Assembly (NCBI GenBank): GCA_000149265.1
Contig: CH003035.1
Coordinates: forward strand, 208,014 to 272,013
Reading direction: 5' to 3'
DNA length: 64,000 nucleotides
DNA from: Ciona savignyi
Taxonomy: Eukaryota > Chordata > Ascidiacea > Phlebobranchia > Cionidae
Shown here in pieces: positions 13,336 to 26,961 of this stretch; position 1 is the first letter of the stretch, and every line of letters starts with the position of its first letter. Under the pieces are notes generated by a model. It saw nothing but the letters and a program-made list of their open reading frames with translations. It was not told the origin of the DNA and searched no databases. The position numbers and the translations under genes are program-made.

Positions 13336-14303
13336 TTTTCTACCTTGGACAACATGCACACCATGGCTATCAATATATTTGTCAGAATATGAGATTGGTT
13401 TGCACCCAAACCTTTGATACCATAATTACTGCAACTAAAGGATCCCTGTTGTAATACCTGTGCGGTTTATCCCTTCGATTTTACTCGTTTAAAATATAGG
13501 CTAGATTTCGCACTAATCCGATTAGGAGTGAGCGTACTGATTGCACATCTGGATTAAAACCGACACTCACATATGCCCATCCGAAAACCCGTTTTAAACG
13601 TCTAACAGCACGCTGCTGAACGTTTCATGGTGATTGGTGAACCGGGGCATGAGGTTAAATTATACAGGTTATACAGAAAATTTAAAATTATTCTTGTATC
13701 AAACAGTAATGTGTGCTCATAAAGATCGTTGCTTAGACATGTTGTTTGCAGAGTAGTACGGGAGGGCGATTAGTGGGATTATTTATTGTCCTCACTTGGA
13801 TACCACATCGGAATACCAATCCTGTTTCCAGTAAAGTTGACAAGCATAAAAACGTATTCACTGTCCATTCTAAAATAAGACTTTACTCCCGATATTTTTA
13901 AAAGAATAAAATCGTAGCATTGTTCCATCTTAAGCCGGATTTTGAGCTGACTGTTTCGCGATGTATCGATTTCTTCTGTGTGGCGAATATAGATAATCAT
14001 TAGTTACTAGCGGAAATAATATAACAGAGAGTAAGAGCTTTCTGAGAGTCGTTCGTTATTGCTTGAGCTGAATTGAAACATTGTACACCCTCCGCATATC
14101 ACAAGAGATATAACCCACGCCGTTATACAAACAACCGCGTCGCAGGAGGCTTGGTCAACAATATGTCCTGTCCTGATTAGCGTCACGCAGAAATAAAAAT
14201 GCACCGTAAACATTTGTTTATATAATTTCCAGCTTATATACTAGTGATGTAATAGTTAAAAAATGATAAAACATCTTTTTTTATGCTAACTTGTACAATA
14301 GCA

Positions 14304-16179
14304 ATGGAACGTACCAGGTCCATTAAACGTTTGTTTGATACTCATCCAGAGTATTTGTATGAATACCTAAAGAGAAACAAGCAGTTTTTTCAAAAATACA
14401 TTGAAGAAAACCCAAAGTTGTTATCCAACTACCAAGATGTGTTGAGCTACTCTTCGAAAAGCAAAAAGGGTTTGTCGTTAAAAACACCCCCTGGTTCTCC
14501 CGCCACCCCTGTGAAAACAGTTCCAAACGACAGCCCCAAAGATAACTCCCGTTCCATTATGCGAAATAGTGAGTCTGAAAACTTCCTTTTAATGTCAATA
14601 TCAAACATTCAAGAAAGCAACTTCCGAACCCTTTTAAGGCGATCCAGTACTAGGAAACGCGCAAAGTCGTGGTAGGCATCTTCGACAACAATAACTCAAA
14701 TAAATAGTGGGTTAATAATTATCTCTGTAATTTTAGCGAGCATGCCCTTCTGCTGGAATTGTCTCGAGAGATCTTACACACGGATGACAAGGATCAATTC
14801 TGTTTTAAGGCTCTGCGACATGTCGTGTCTATTATTAATGCTGAAAAGTGCAGTCTATTTTGGATGCGGGATTCAGCCAAGGTAGGTAAAATCATCCCCC
14901 ATGCGCAATAACTGCCGAAACGAGTACTCCACAATATACCACTTTAAACTAATAAGCTTAATTGCACCAAAAGTATATGCATATTTCATGTAAATTAAAG
15001 CGTTAGATTTTATAACTGTCATGCGTACGGTGTGTACTTTACCTTTACCTATAATGTATATTCCGTTTCACATTTCTTCTGTTGTACAAATTCGTCTATA
15101 TGGCCTATTTGTTGTATCCAATTTACTCTAAAACTTGCCCAAAAACGCTGATAGTAGTATATATTTTATAGGGAGATAGTAAAGAGTTAGCTTCGAGGCT
15201 GTGGAACATTACATCAAAGTCAACATTCGAAGATGTTGTCTGTGACTCGAAAAACGAACTGGTTGTTCCAGTCGGTGTTGGCATTGCTGGCTATGTCGCA
15301 GAATCTAAGTCACCAGTCAATGCAACCAATGTCTATGAGGTAAACGCAGATTCGTTATACGTGAAAGCTTTCGTTAAAAAAACACTAGAAGTAAAAGTCG
15401 TTTAATACATATGTATTTCTTTTTTGTTACCTTATTTTATTCAATGGGTATTTTACAAACTCTACTGAATTTAAAAATCGTATTGCAATCTTGACACATT
15501 ATGTTATGCAGCATGCGCATTTTAACAAAACGATTGATGAGAAGACCGGGTTTGAATCACGTGATCTTCTCTGCCAACCGCTTATTCTACAACGAGAAGA
15601 TAAAGTTGTTGGAGTGGTAGAGGTTGTCAACAAGAAGAACAAAGAACCCTTTAGCACGGCGGACGAACAGGTAATTTCTTTCATATGTTTATAGGACCGT
15701 AACCAGAGGTGTTGAAAATAATATAATACCCTCACTATATATTGTACCCTGGTCAGAATAAAGCGTGTCTCAGTTGATCTTGACCAGCACGCAGTCGTAC
15801 GATGAAAGTCTAAACCACACATAGAAAATTATGATTTTTGGTTGACACGAGTTGTAAAATATTTGGTTCGTTTTTTTTGTTTTTTTTATGTTTAATACAA
15901 TTTTTATTGCATTACCAATTCTATAAAAATACTATTTATAAATGACAACAGGTTCTTGATCACTTTTTAATCTTGTGCAATCTCGCCATTCAAAACTGTC
16001 GCGGTGCAGCTCAGATTGCAAGACTACAACAAGCAGCAATGGTAATACCCATGTATCAAATATCGATTGATTTGGTATTGTTTGCCATTTTGGATGTTAT
16101 CTTAACCACTTTCTAATCTAAAAACGCTCTAATCGCAAATATAAGGACAGTTTACAGCATTACTTAAAAAACAGGTTCT

Positions 16180-16222
<43 letters not shown>

Positions 16223-19200
16223 CATAAGTGTAAGTATACCAACAAACAGGCCACGATATGATTGTGAATGTCATTATATATATTTCCACTTTTAAAAATT
16301 AAATTATTTGAAGCATGTCAATTAGCAACCTACTTTTGTGGATCCAGCGATATATTTTACGTTATACAGTTACAAGAAGATTTGTCCAACAAAGTATCAA
16401 AGTTGTGGGCGAGTCGTTCTATCGACGATGTGCTCAAGGAAGTGGTCCTTCAAGTATCGGAGCTGATACAATGTGAGAGATACACCCTAGCGGTTGCCCT
16501 CATCGACAACTGCAATATTGAAGGATGCCTGATGTTTGCAAAGTCATACGACATGTTGCTTCAGAAGCCAAAGAGTTCGATGTTTGACGACGAAGAAGGG
16601 GAGATTACGAAAAACGTGGAAGTAAACAAGTGAGACTTTTTTATTTGGAGGTAAACTGTAACAATTTATGCCGAATACAGACCCGAAAATATCGTATCTG
16701 CTAAGCTGTATTTTAGTCTATGTTATACAAATTATATATCGAAGGATCATAACCATTTTACATATTTTACAAATATGTTAAAACGTTTGTATAAAAACTT
16801 GCACTTATTAGTGTTATTTGCAGCTACCACGGTAAGTTTTGCTTAAGCTCCAAAATACTGGCTTTTAAAGTAAGATGTATATACATGTGCAGTAAACTGA
16901 GATAGCTCCATTATTTAGAATTTTTTTAACTTTACTAATTTGATAGGATTCTTTTAACTTTACCGAGTTTAAAAAAAATATCTTAACCAGTAAATAAAAA
17001 TAAAATAAAATTAAGTATTTGATTTTTTAAATCTTTAGAAAATAAACCTATTCCGCTTTTAAATGTTTAAAGTTAATATCGAATTTCTGTATTAATTGTA
17101 TTTTTCTCCAGACTAAAAAAGAATGACTGGGTGTTTAGTCACAAGGTTATTATAAAGGCAGTTGAAACCAAACAGGTAAGAATAAAGTGATTTGCCCGAA
17201 CAATTGGAATGACAGATTTTCAAATATAAAACAATTACTTCTTTGCAGGTGGTGAATGTAGCAAAGATTACGCCGTTTTCCGAATTCAAGCTTGAGGTTT
17301 GATTGGTGTAATAGTGTTGTTTAATTTAATCGGTAACATAGGTTCAAATTTGTACACCTTAACGCTTAACTTGTACTTCCGCGGATATTGTACACAAACT
17401 TGTGGTCGGTTTTTTTAGTGTTCCTATTAGGTTAAACGTTGTTCCTGCAGGACTACCAGTCAAATAATATTAAATGCTCACAAGGGTGTTCATTAAATAT
17501 AAAAAAACATGTCCGTACATCGCAAAAAGTCGCAAAAATAGTTTACCACTGCACAGTGCTCACAGTATTGAAGTTCGTTTAAAACTATCGAACATTGCAG
17601 GATGCAAAGAAAGAATTTAGCTTGAAGTCTGCGTTGTGTGTGTCATTCTATGATGGTACAAATCGATTGCTCGGCGTGCTTCATCTAGGCAACAAAAAGA
17701 AAAAGGGATTTGACGAAAACGACGAAGCAGTAATAGAGGCAAGGCTCTGAATCGACTTAAAACTTTTCTGCGGATACAAAGCGATCAATGATTAATGCCC
17801 AACTTACCTAACTGCCTTGGCCAGTGTACCTTATCATCATAAAAAAAAACAATTTAGTTTTCACATTGTATGGCTGTTTCATTTGTAGATTAAAATTAAA
17901 CAATGAATTTTATGATACTATTAAAATTTAGTAATACGTATCGATCAGAGTGTATCGAGCGTTTTTTGATGAACTTTCGAAATGTAGTAGCTGTGGCTTC
18001 CATACATGTTTCTGTACGTTAACGGTATAATTATTTAGACATACTGCAATTTTTGCGCTAATGCTTCAAACTGAAAACTGAAAACATTGTTATTAATTAC
18101 AGTCAGTACGGCCGTATATAATGAACGGCCTTCTGTTTGCGAATGGTTTCAACTCCATAGTGATCAACAAAGCTAAGACGGATGTGGCGGAAGATACAGT
18201 TCGATTTCACATCCGACCCTGGCAAGACGAGGTTGATCGCGTCGTTGTAAGTTTTTCATAATTTTATTCAATGAGTTTTCCACGAACTTAAATGAATTTA
18301 ATAATCGTATTGTAATCTTGACACATTATATTATTTTTATTTTGTGTACAGATTTATTTTGTGTAAAGTGGCAAATTTTAATCAAAATGACGCGATTTAG
18401 ATACAACTGTCTTTCTTAACTTACTTAATTAAACAAACTTCGACAACTTGTTTGTGCCCCATCGACAGCTTTAACAGCTAAAGATCACAATTTTCTATCA
18501 AAGTTCGTGACCTTAATTCCAAAGATGAAGACCATTCAATGAATATTTCAAAGAATTTAATAAAAGTTCAGATTTATTTTTCTGGTAACATGCCAACGTC
18601 TTTCCTTAAATAACTGTTATAAATAATTCATTGCCTGTTCGTTCGACTTAACAACTATAGGAGAAAATTGCATTTGGTCTGCAATTCTTCAAAGAATATT
18701 AAAAATATTTTGCCTTCTTCCAGAATGAGCCTATCCCAGAAGGAGAGAAGTACAACCTGTATGAGTTTACCTTCTCAGATCTGGGAATGAACGACGATGA
18801 AACCGTTTTAGGCGCTATGAGAATGTTCACCGATTTAGACTCGTTTAACCTGTTTCACATCCGGCAAGAGGTAGTAGAATATTTATACATTATATTTCGC
18901 CAAGGCCTTTTAAAGAATAATCATGAAGCCTCTATAAATCCAATTTTCCATTGACCTAATTTTTACATTTTAATCTCACGAAAATTTATGTAACACAATC
19001 ATTAACACCAACCGTTTTGTTTTCTCCAGACCATGCTGCGGTGGTTGATCACTACAAGACGTTGCTACCGGCCCGTTTATTACCACAACTGGAGGCACGG
19101 ACTGAACGTTGCCCACACCATGTTTTTATTGCTCGACCGCATGGCAAAAGACACCACTGCAAGTTAATGTTTTTGACATTTCTGCCTTTCATTAACTCTA

Positions 19201-22200
19201 AACGTTTTACGCAGACACCGGGAATAGATAAAGCATTTTCCGACAGGGAGAAGTTTGCTTTGGTAGTCGCTTGCTTTTGTCACGATATCGACCACAGGGG
19301 AACGAACAACGCGTTTTTGATCAGGTTCATATTTTTATTTTTACGATAACATAATGGCACAAATGGCAATCGGCTTATTTGCGTGTGTTTCACTTAACTT
19401 TCTTTGCTTACAATATTTTCCACACGGTATAGATTGTTTTTTTACTTGATTGTGTTTTTTGTTTTCTTCATAGCAACGGTTTAAGCCCTGCCTTGTTTAT
19501 GTTATTGTGCATAATATGGATCACCAAAAGACCTAAAACCACTAATGGTGTGGGTCACAATCAATAACGCTGTACAAAAATGTATTATCATAAATTGTTG
19601 GAAGGGTATTTACAACTTTTTGGCGTAGAGAACGAGTACAGGGTTTTAACCTTTTGGGAATCACGCTTTTCCCTAAAATGGAATATAGGTATTAAAGAAT
19701 TTCCTTGTAGCCTACCCCCATGCGACTACCATGACCTAAGAAGGAACTGATTGTTCCACAAGTGACGTTCGTGGTTTCATTGGATTCAACACCTCAAAGC
19801 TTTAAATATTTGACATGCTCTGCACACGACCCCCTGCTTTCCGATAGTATTCTCAGTATGTGAATGCGGGTTAACACTCTTAACTTTTTTTTACAGCACG
19901 CCACACACGTTTTGAGATTTTTTACCGTTTAGGGAGTTTTTTTCGTTTTATCATACCAGCCAAGTTTCGAACCCATAACGGACTCGTCACTAAAACCGTA
20001 TTTTTGTATACAAATACAAAATTATTGGTCGTATTATCCAACTGACTGTACGACCCTGCTTAGGGAGCTTTAAAACTGTGTTTTAGAAATTGTTTACTAT
20101 AGAGGACATAGGTAAAAACTTAGCTTCCTCCAGCGGTTAATGTGACAAAACAGTTTAAAAGTGCCTTGTATTTTCGAGGCCCTAAATTTGTTTTTCATAT
20201 TAATGATTTACTAAATGCAGGATTAATTTTCATATAGTTATCACCAAAATTCGTATGCATAATAAAAAATTATTTCAAATAATAAAATTAACCATTATTT
20301 AACTGCAAAATTGATACAATTACTTCACTTTACAAAATTTCAACCTAAACATCTAGCACGAGACAAGAATTGCGCAACGTAGCAGTAACAACATGTTGTT
20401 ACATTATGGCGTGTGATTTACAGTGGTATAAGATTACTGCTTTTTTTAAGATTTAAAGAATTATAGCAATATGTCTTTTGATTTACAGTAGCATAATAAG
20501 CGAAATTAAAAGTATATGTCGCCTTTGTTTCCAGGGCGGGTGCTCCACTAGCAATCCTGTACAACACCTCCACCCTTGAGAACCATCATTATGATACTTG
20601 TTTAAGAATAAGCAGCATAGATGGAAACAACATATTCGAGTCGTTTACCAAAGAGCAGTTCGACGCAGCTTGCGAATTAATGAAGCATGCGATTCTCGCA
20701 ACTGATCTCGCCCTGTATTTCCAGTAAGTCGTAAATCACCTAACAAGGAAATAACTAAAAGCGTATGTCTTGGTTTTGATTTATATTGTTATATGTCGTA
20801 TGTATGACACACACTAGTAGAGTATTTAACGAATACTTGCCATAAACGATTTTCAAAGGGTTAAAAGAAAAATGAAAATTTATTTTTTTTACCGAGCCAA
20901 GTTTCGAACCCTAGCTGGTAGCTGGTATCGTCACTTGAACCGTTATTGTATAGTAGTCGGTATATGTACCGGTCGCGTTATCCATTCGGCCACACGTCCG
21001 TACGTAAAGTTTGTTTGCCACTATATTTAAACTGAACGACTTATCTCTGCTGCACACAGGCGGCGAAACACTTTCAAAGGTTTGCTTGAAAAACCGCCAG
21101 AAGAGCGCAATTTCGTCACAAACGAAGACAATCGGATGCTCCTTATGTCAATGATGATGACAGCCTGTGATCTTTCTTCCATCACCAAGCCGTGGGAGGT
21201 CCAACAAAAGGTTAGATGTTTTCTATCATCAGTTAATTCGTGTAGAATTGGTGGTTGTAATTTATGTCCACCGCCCTTTGTATGTTTTATTACTTGGATT
21301 TACTACCGTTTTAATGTGTTTTATATAAATGACAAGGACTCTGTGATCTATAAGATCTATGCGACTTACTGGGCTAGGACTTCGTGTTACCAAACCGTAC
21401 AGAAGTATTTATGTGTCTTATAATTTAATTGAATTGTTAGTTCATATGGACATGGGCATATATTTATAATTCCACTACCAGCATAGATCTTAATCCTCTG
21501 ACTAACGTTCTGTTAATAAATCGTGACCCATGCATCCGTTTCTGGCATTATTAAAGCCCAGTTGTTTTTTTAAACCTCTTGTTTTTTGCGCTGTCCGCCT
21601 TTCTGTCGCACAAAAAAAAAACAATAAAAAGTCTCAAAATCGCCTTGGCCTAAATGCTGACACACGATTATTAATACTTTATGTGGGAAACGAAGCATAG
21701 GGAAATCGTAGTCTTTGACACATATCAGCGAAGTGGCACATAGAAACGTAGCATTTAAAATTTAAACAGCGAAGTTACTTTTGCAAATGAATAACACATG
21801 TCTTTGAAATTGCTGCAACATATAATGAGAAATTGCTTCTTTGCATCTCTCGGGCATACTTCATCTAACAAAGATAATCTGCAAGGATTGTTTAACATAA
21901 TGAGTGGTGTATAACAAATTTCAAGATTACTTTTTTTTGTGCCGTAAACATGTGCTAATAATTTGTCAGGGTTATTTCCATCACGATCTTTGCAAGACTA
22001 AATCTATAGTCCGGATTATCAACGACTCCCCATTTATCTAATACAGTTTTAACTAGCTATCCACAATTATCCTTATTTAGTGTAAAGATACAAAACGTAT
22101 GTTTTTGTAACTGTAGGCTTATAGTTTCACTATCCACGATTGCAACCCTAAGACTTAATATATGTGTAAGGATAGTTTAGATATCACAAATCAGGCAAAA

Positions 22201-25200
22201 AAACTTGAAAACGACGCGATAGAACGTTTTGCTCCGTTGACTCTTGTCAACTTGACTGCATGTTTCTGTGATTAAGAAAAGAAGTGAAATATAATATTGT
22301 AAGAGGCCCTACAATGTAAGGCCAAACCATTCTGATCTCGGGTTAAAATTAAACTACCGACAATGTCTGTTATCCGATCAAATCTAAGCAACCGGTCCAT
22401 GTAATGGCAGCATGCTCTTAACAACCTTGGTTGTTTAAGATCGTCTCTCACAGAGAATACGCCCTCGATAGCTTAGTGGTCATTTTGGATGTGTGGTATC
22501 ATGAATCAAATGTGCAATAATGCTAAAACGGGAAATTGTAAAACAACATGACTGTATAATGGGTAATAAATAGCATGAGAATTGTTATTTATTAAAATTA
22601 ATCATTTATTTATACTCACTCCCATCACACAGTCCTGTTATTTTGCAATACACCATTCGTGTGTGGTGGTACAATAGTAATTGAGATCTTGTTTTGACAA
22701 ATGTTGTTTAATATCCTATACCATAAATATTTTATTTTAGATTTTTATAATCTTCAATTTTTGCTTTTAAAATACGTTATTTCATCGTTTCACCCACTTA
22801 GTTTTAAATTATTTATTTTGTGGAAATATTACTCGTGAGCTAGCCCCGTCGTAACTATGGCTACTCTATAACTAAGATGTTTTATTTTCGGTTTAACACA
22901 TACCTATTTCCTTAATTAATTTACGATAAATAAATAATGATATTAAATCGAAATATTTAGATGGCGAAATTAGTAACGAACGAGTTCTACGACCAAGGTG
23001 ACCAAGAACGTGCTTTATTCGGCACCGAGCCCATGCCTATGATGGATAGAAAGAAATCGGGTGATCTACCAAAAATGCAAATTGGTTTTATCGACGGAGT
23101 TTGCTCAATGGCATATGAGGTATTGTTTTTGCTGGAAGTTGTTATCAAGGCCTATACATTTAAATTTGTTGTTTTCACGGTACCGGAAAGCAAAATATTT
23201 TACATCGATCTGTGTGGCTGACTTGTCTGATAGTAGGCGTAATCAGGCTTCCAAGAAAGACGCTAAAAATGGAATTCTCAAGCAAGAAATGCGTCAAACA
23301 ATTGGGTCGGCACGTATAGTCAACAGTCGGCGAAGTAAAATGAAAGCATACTAAAATTTAAAACTTAATAAATAAGAGAAACAAGGTTGACTTATGTGCA
23401 AAAGCACTTAAGCGTCTAATTTTCCTTTATGACAACAACAAACATGCAAGATGATTTATATGCACTATTTAAGTTATCACCTTAGCCACCCAATATTAAG
23501 GCTACGTGGATGAACAAAAATATATTGTTTTATAACTTCAGTAACCACAGTAGCAATGGAATACGGTCCATTTTTAGCACTGCAGAATTATTAGCATGAT
23601 TTATAACTTCTCTTTGGGAGTTATTCATATACTGCTGTCGTCTGTCCAGAAATAGTTTTTTTATATAACTCCAAGCACTTTTGCAAAGATTGATAGAGTG
23701 ATATGCCTATGATGGCAACTGTGTTTATGTGTATTTAATACGCACATGTTCAAGTTTAAAATTTTCTATAATGCATATAGTGCGTGCTAAAATATTTGAC
23801 AGCAAAATTAAACACTGCAGTATTTTAGTGGTTAAAAAAACACGCTTGAAGATCGCCCGTTATCGTTAAGTGCCAAACATTTATAGATTTTTATTTACAA
23901 TTAGAAGGTGTCTCGCGCTTTGTTGGTTTCATCGAATAAAATTTGAATGTAATTTAGTCCTGTCACATAACAGGCGGGCTACATATTCCCTAATTAAAGG
24001 TTGGGAGGGAATGTGTATTTAAAGTAATCCACCTACACAATGAGAAAATTGTTTTTCGTTTCGCTCAGTTGTGTATAATTACGTTAAGCTCTTGTTAAAC
24101 CTGCAAACTCGTACGTTTGAACACATGGGTTAAAATATAGTTTAAGCTATGCATTATTTAAAATGTGGTTTTGCTCATTAAAAAAGCAGCCTCCGCCACC
24201 AATGCAGTTCTAAATTCGACGTAGTCTTTCCATATTGATTTTCTTGTTAAAGAGACCTTAGTCCGATCAATAAAAAGGAAGGTTTATAGGCTGTTTGCTT
24301 GGCGACGTTACTCCGGTCCAAGCGCGAGTGACTGCTTTATCACTAGTCGATTCAATTGCAAAGAAATTGGCTGTAAATTGCCAGGTGAAGAGCAATATCT
24401 TTTTTTTTCTATATTTTTTGATAAGTCAGTTATAGTTATTAGGATAGTAAAGAAAATAAAGCTATTTTATGCTTTGTTATATGAAGAGACCGAGATAACT
24501 TTTATTTCGTTTACAGTTTATTCGTATAGTCCTATATATGAGGTTTATTATTATAAACCGTGTGCAGAAGATTAGTAGAAAATATACCAAAACAGACAAG
24601 ATTAATATTTTGTAACTGCCATATGCATGGTAAGTTACAAAAGTAAAGCAGAAAACTGTAATATATGTGTTTTATTCTTAAAACTCGTACGAGGATTCTT
24701 AAACCGCATTAGTCCTGCTAACGCAACGCGTCACCTGCCGTAAATCACAGGTTTATCAATATTTGCTTTTCGTTACCAACAACTCAAATAATCTAAATAA
24801 AGTATTTTTAAGGAAATTGTGCACAACCATCGCTATTTCAACCACTGTATAAAGCCAATTTTTAAATTTATTAAAACAACCATTTCTTTAAACTATTTTG
24901 TTTGTTAATGTCGTCATCGATTACAACATTGTTGGAGGATTAAGTTATTTCGACGACAAAAAAGTCGTAAAATTAGAGAAAACTTCACCTTCAAGTGTAA
25001 CTAATATTGTTGTTGTTATAGATGATGGCTGATTTTTGTCCAGGCTACTCACCATTAAGAGATGGGATGCGAGCTAACCGACAAAGTTGGAAAGAAATGG
25101 CCAGTGCGTTTTGCTTCATATCTTTAATTACTGTGTAGCATCTTTTTCCGAACTAATTAGTTATGTTATATTTTTATTTTCTAATAGTATTATTTTATGT

Positions 25201-26029
25201 TTATATTTTCTAATTAGTGTTAGGTTATGTTTGTATTTCCTAATTAGTGTTAGGTTATAACGAATATTGATTTTTTCACCAGTCGCTCAAGGCCACGAAG
25301 TTGATGTACCAAAGAACCAACAGAAGAAACAAGACGACGAATACGGAAACCTTTGGGAAAAATACTGGAGCATGGATCCAGAAAATTTTATCTGGGGTAT
25401 TGATCCAAATGAAGTGCCGCCAGAGGTATGTGAAACGCATGTGTAATGTAAAAACAACTGATAAAATTTATCTAAGCAAAAGTGGATCTATTGCATCTTC
25501 TTGTGTTTGTGTTTCTATCATCAAGCACTTTTCTTGTTAAATCGAGGAACGCGACGTTAAAGATTAACGAACAATGCCAACATTACCTTTATTTGTAATT
25601 ACCTTGTTCGATAAAAAATGCACCAAATCGTTTTTAAATATTAGTCATGGTGTGGTTTCTTTGTGTCGTTTGCCAATAAACCACAAAAAAAACAATATAT
25701 TTACCACAGTAAATATTGACACCAGCTGTTCCTCATTTTCTTGGTTTCTTCTCGTGCTGCTTGCTTAAAGCGACTGTTTTGTTTGTTAATGTAAAATATA
25801 AAACCATTTAAACAATATTTACATGTTAATAAAATGTCATTTTTAGGTGGTCATCGAAAGGGTAGTGTTTTCTCCGAAAAAGAAGGTGCCGAAAGGAACA
25901 CCAAGCGCAAGTGAAATGTCAGATACAAAATCAACGAAGAAACGAAGAAAAAATAAGGTTTCCGCGGAGGAAAATGTCAACCAGACCACAGAATCCGACG
26001 GGAAGAGTAAAATGTGCCTCATCATGTAA
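14304..26029 (+). CDS. PDE6/PDE5-like GAF-domain cGMP phosphodiesterase with CaaX box
   Basis: Nineteen exons with consistent phases give about 955 residues: 14304-14671, 14737-14881, 15172-15339, 15512-15670, 15952-16041, 16370-16629, 17112-17175, 17249-17296, 17601-17729, 18103-18246, 18724-18870, 19030-19158, 19215-19324, 20535-20723, 21060-21210, 22961-23119, 25022-25103, 25283-25425 and 25847-26029. Order: N-terminal extension ([12 protein letters not shown], like PDE5/6/11), GAF-A (~123-310), GAF-B (~311-525), catalytic domain (~575-860), basic tail. Both GAFs keep the NKxnFx3DE motif (near 267 and 465). Metal ligands are present in YHNWRHG (~593) and [11 protein letters not shown] (~640), then [12 protein letters not shown] and the substrate glutamine in MQIGFID. 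The protein ends CLIM, a prenylation box after a KKRRKNK cluster; among the GAF PDEs a CaaX box is a PDE6 trait, so membrane attachment is inferred. Intron 12 is a 56-bp GC-AG intron. An ATG at 14283 is also in frame. PDE6 versus a pre-duplication PDE5/6/11 member needs a tree. Confidence 0.93.
16185..16220. repeat. (AT)n microsatellite
   Basis: About 18 AT units, in the phosphodiesterase intron before exon 6. Confidence 0.9.
19159..19214 (+). other. 56-bp GC-AG intron in the phosphodiesterase catalytic domain
   Basis: Reading must pass from ...[11 protein letters not shown] to [10 protein letters not shown]... in the same phase. No GT donor in phase exists; using GT in 'aagttaatg' would break the frame before HDIDHRG. 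'ACT|GCAAGT' is the standard GC-type donor consensus and pairs with 'TTTTACGCAG|ACA', keeping phase 0. Confidence 0.8.
19956..20053 (-). mobile_element. Second tRNA-like repeat family (SINE-2), diverged copy
   Basis: On the minus strand it ends with a box-B-like GGTTCGAAACTTGGCTGG. The same 'gccaagtttcgaaccca' phrase, a variable insert and a box-A half recur at 20891 and 29653. It lies in the phosphodiesterase intron before exon 14. Confidence 0.5.
20891..21004 (-). mobile_element. Second tRNA-like repeat family (SINE-2)
   Basis: On the minus strand: 'cgtgtggccgaatgg' (box A), an insert containing 'gtacatataccgac', then 'ggttcgaaacttggctcgg' (box B). The layout is tRNA-like with a long central insertion and is shared with 29653-29759. 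It lies 55 bases before exon 15 of the phosphodiesterase gene. Confidence 0.6.
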
Positions 26030-26406
26030 AAAAGGCCACTTTTACAAACATTTACCCGTTCTAATCTCTCAAGTGTCATCATTTCTATCCATGATGTTTA
26101 CCAATCGGCGAATGTTTGGTGCAGAACTGCTGGTTTAATGAAGCTCACTCTGTCGTTTTAATCACATTTTCGCCCAGATAAGCGTGAAGATGAAGAATAT
26201 TGATGACTTCTGATACTTTTCTTTAAAACTTATTCTCACTGTGTCCATTTAGCACTTGTACAAAGACTATTTAATAAGTGCACTGGGAAATCAAAATCAC
26301 TTTTAATCATTTCTGTAAAGTATTAATTACGATTAAAAATCCCGTTAGATCAACTGTAGACACCTAGTAATGTTATCAAAAATCTATTCTTATACGAAAG
26401 GTACTA

Positions 26407-26444
<38 letters not shown>

Positions 26445-26811
26445 CTATTACCTGACCAAAACTTTTTATTTATCTCGATCGCACAATTTATAGTTTATTA
26501 ATCAACACTTTAAAGAAACGAAACAAGTCAAAATAAACATTTAAAAGAATTTTTTAAGCATATCCCCCATGCCCAAACGCCTGTTGAGAGAGATCGCTAA
26601 TGATATTGTTTAAATGATTTTTGTTTTGACAGCTTTTTATCTTAAATTACCACAAGCTTTTAAGTATAGAAAAAACTCATTTGGGCAATGTTGGATATTT
26701 CATAGATGTCAGATGGATTTATATTTCTAATTGGGTTTTTGATATTCTGTATAACCTGAAGACATTAAAAATGCTGTGTTCTGTGATTAAATACCGTTAC
26801 AGGAATTGTTA
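26030..26811. other. 3' flank of the phosphodiesterase gene
   Basis: Presumed 3' untranslated region and intergenic DNA. It contains an (AT)16 microsatellite at 26409-26440 and no recognised gene. Confidence 0.4.
26409..26440. repeat. (AT)n microsatellite
   Basis: About 16 perfect AT units. Confidence 0.9.
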
Positions 26812-26911
26812 NNNNNNNNNNNNNNNNNNNNNNNNNNNNNNNNNNNNNNNNNNNNNNNNNNNNNNNNNNNNNNNNNNNNNNNNNNNNNNNNNNNNNNNNN
26901 NNNNNNNNNNN
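26812..26911. other. Assembly gap (100 N)
   Basis: Exactly 100 undetermined bases, a conventional filler length, so the true size is unknown. The right edge is a minisatellite. Confidence 0.98.
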
Positions 26912-26961
26912 TGGGTTAAGGTGTATGGGTATTTCCTGGGTTAAGGTGTATGGGTATTTGG
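26912..26961. repeat. 25-bp minisatellite at the gap edge
   Basis: Two copies of a 25-base unit beginning TGGGTTAAGGTGTATGGGTA, differing only in the last two bases. A C-rich stretch with the opposite strand bias (cccctcac..accccaaacccctaac) follows at 27064-27150. The gap probably holds more units. Confidence 0.8.
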
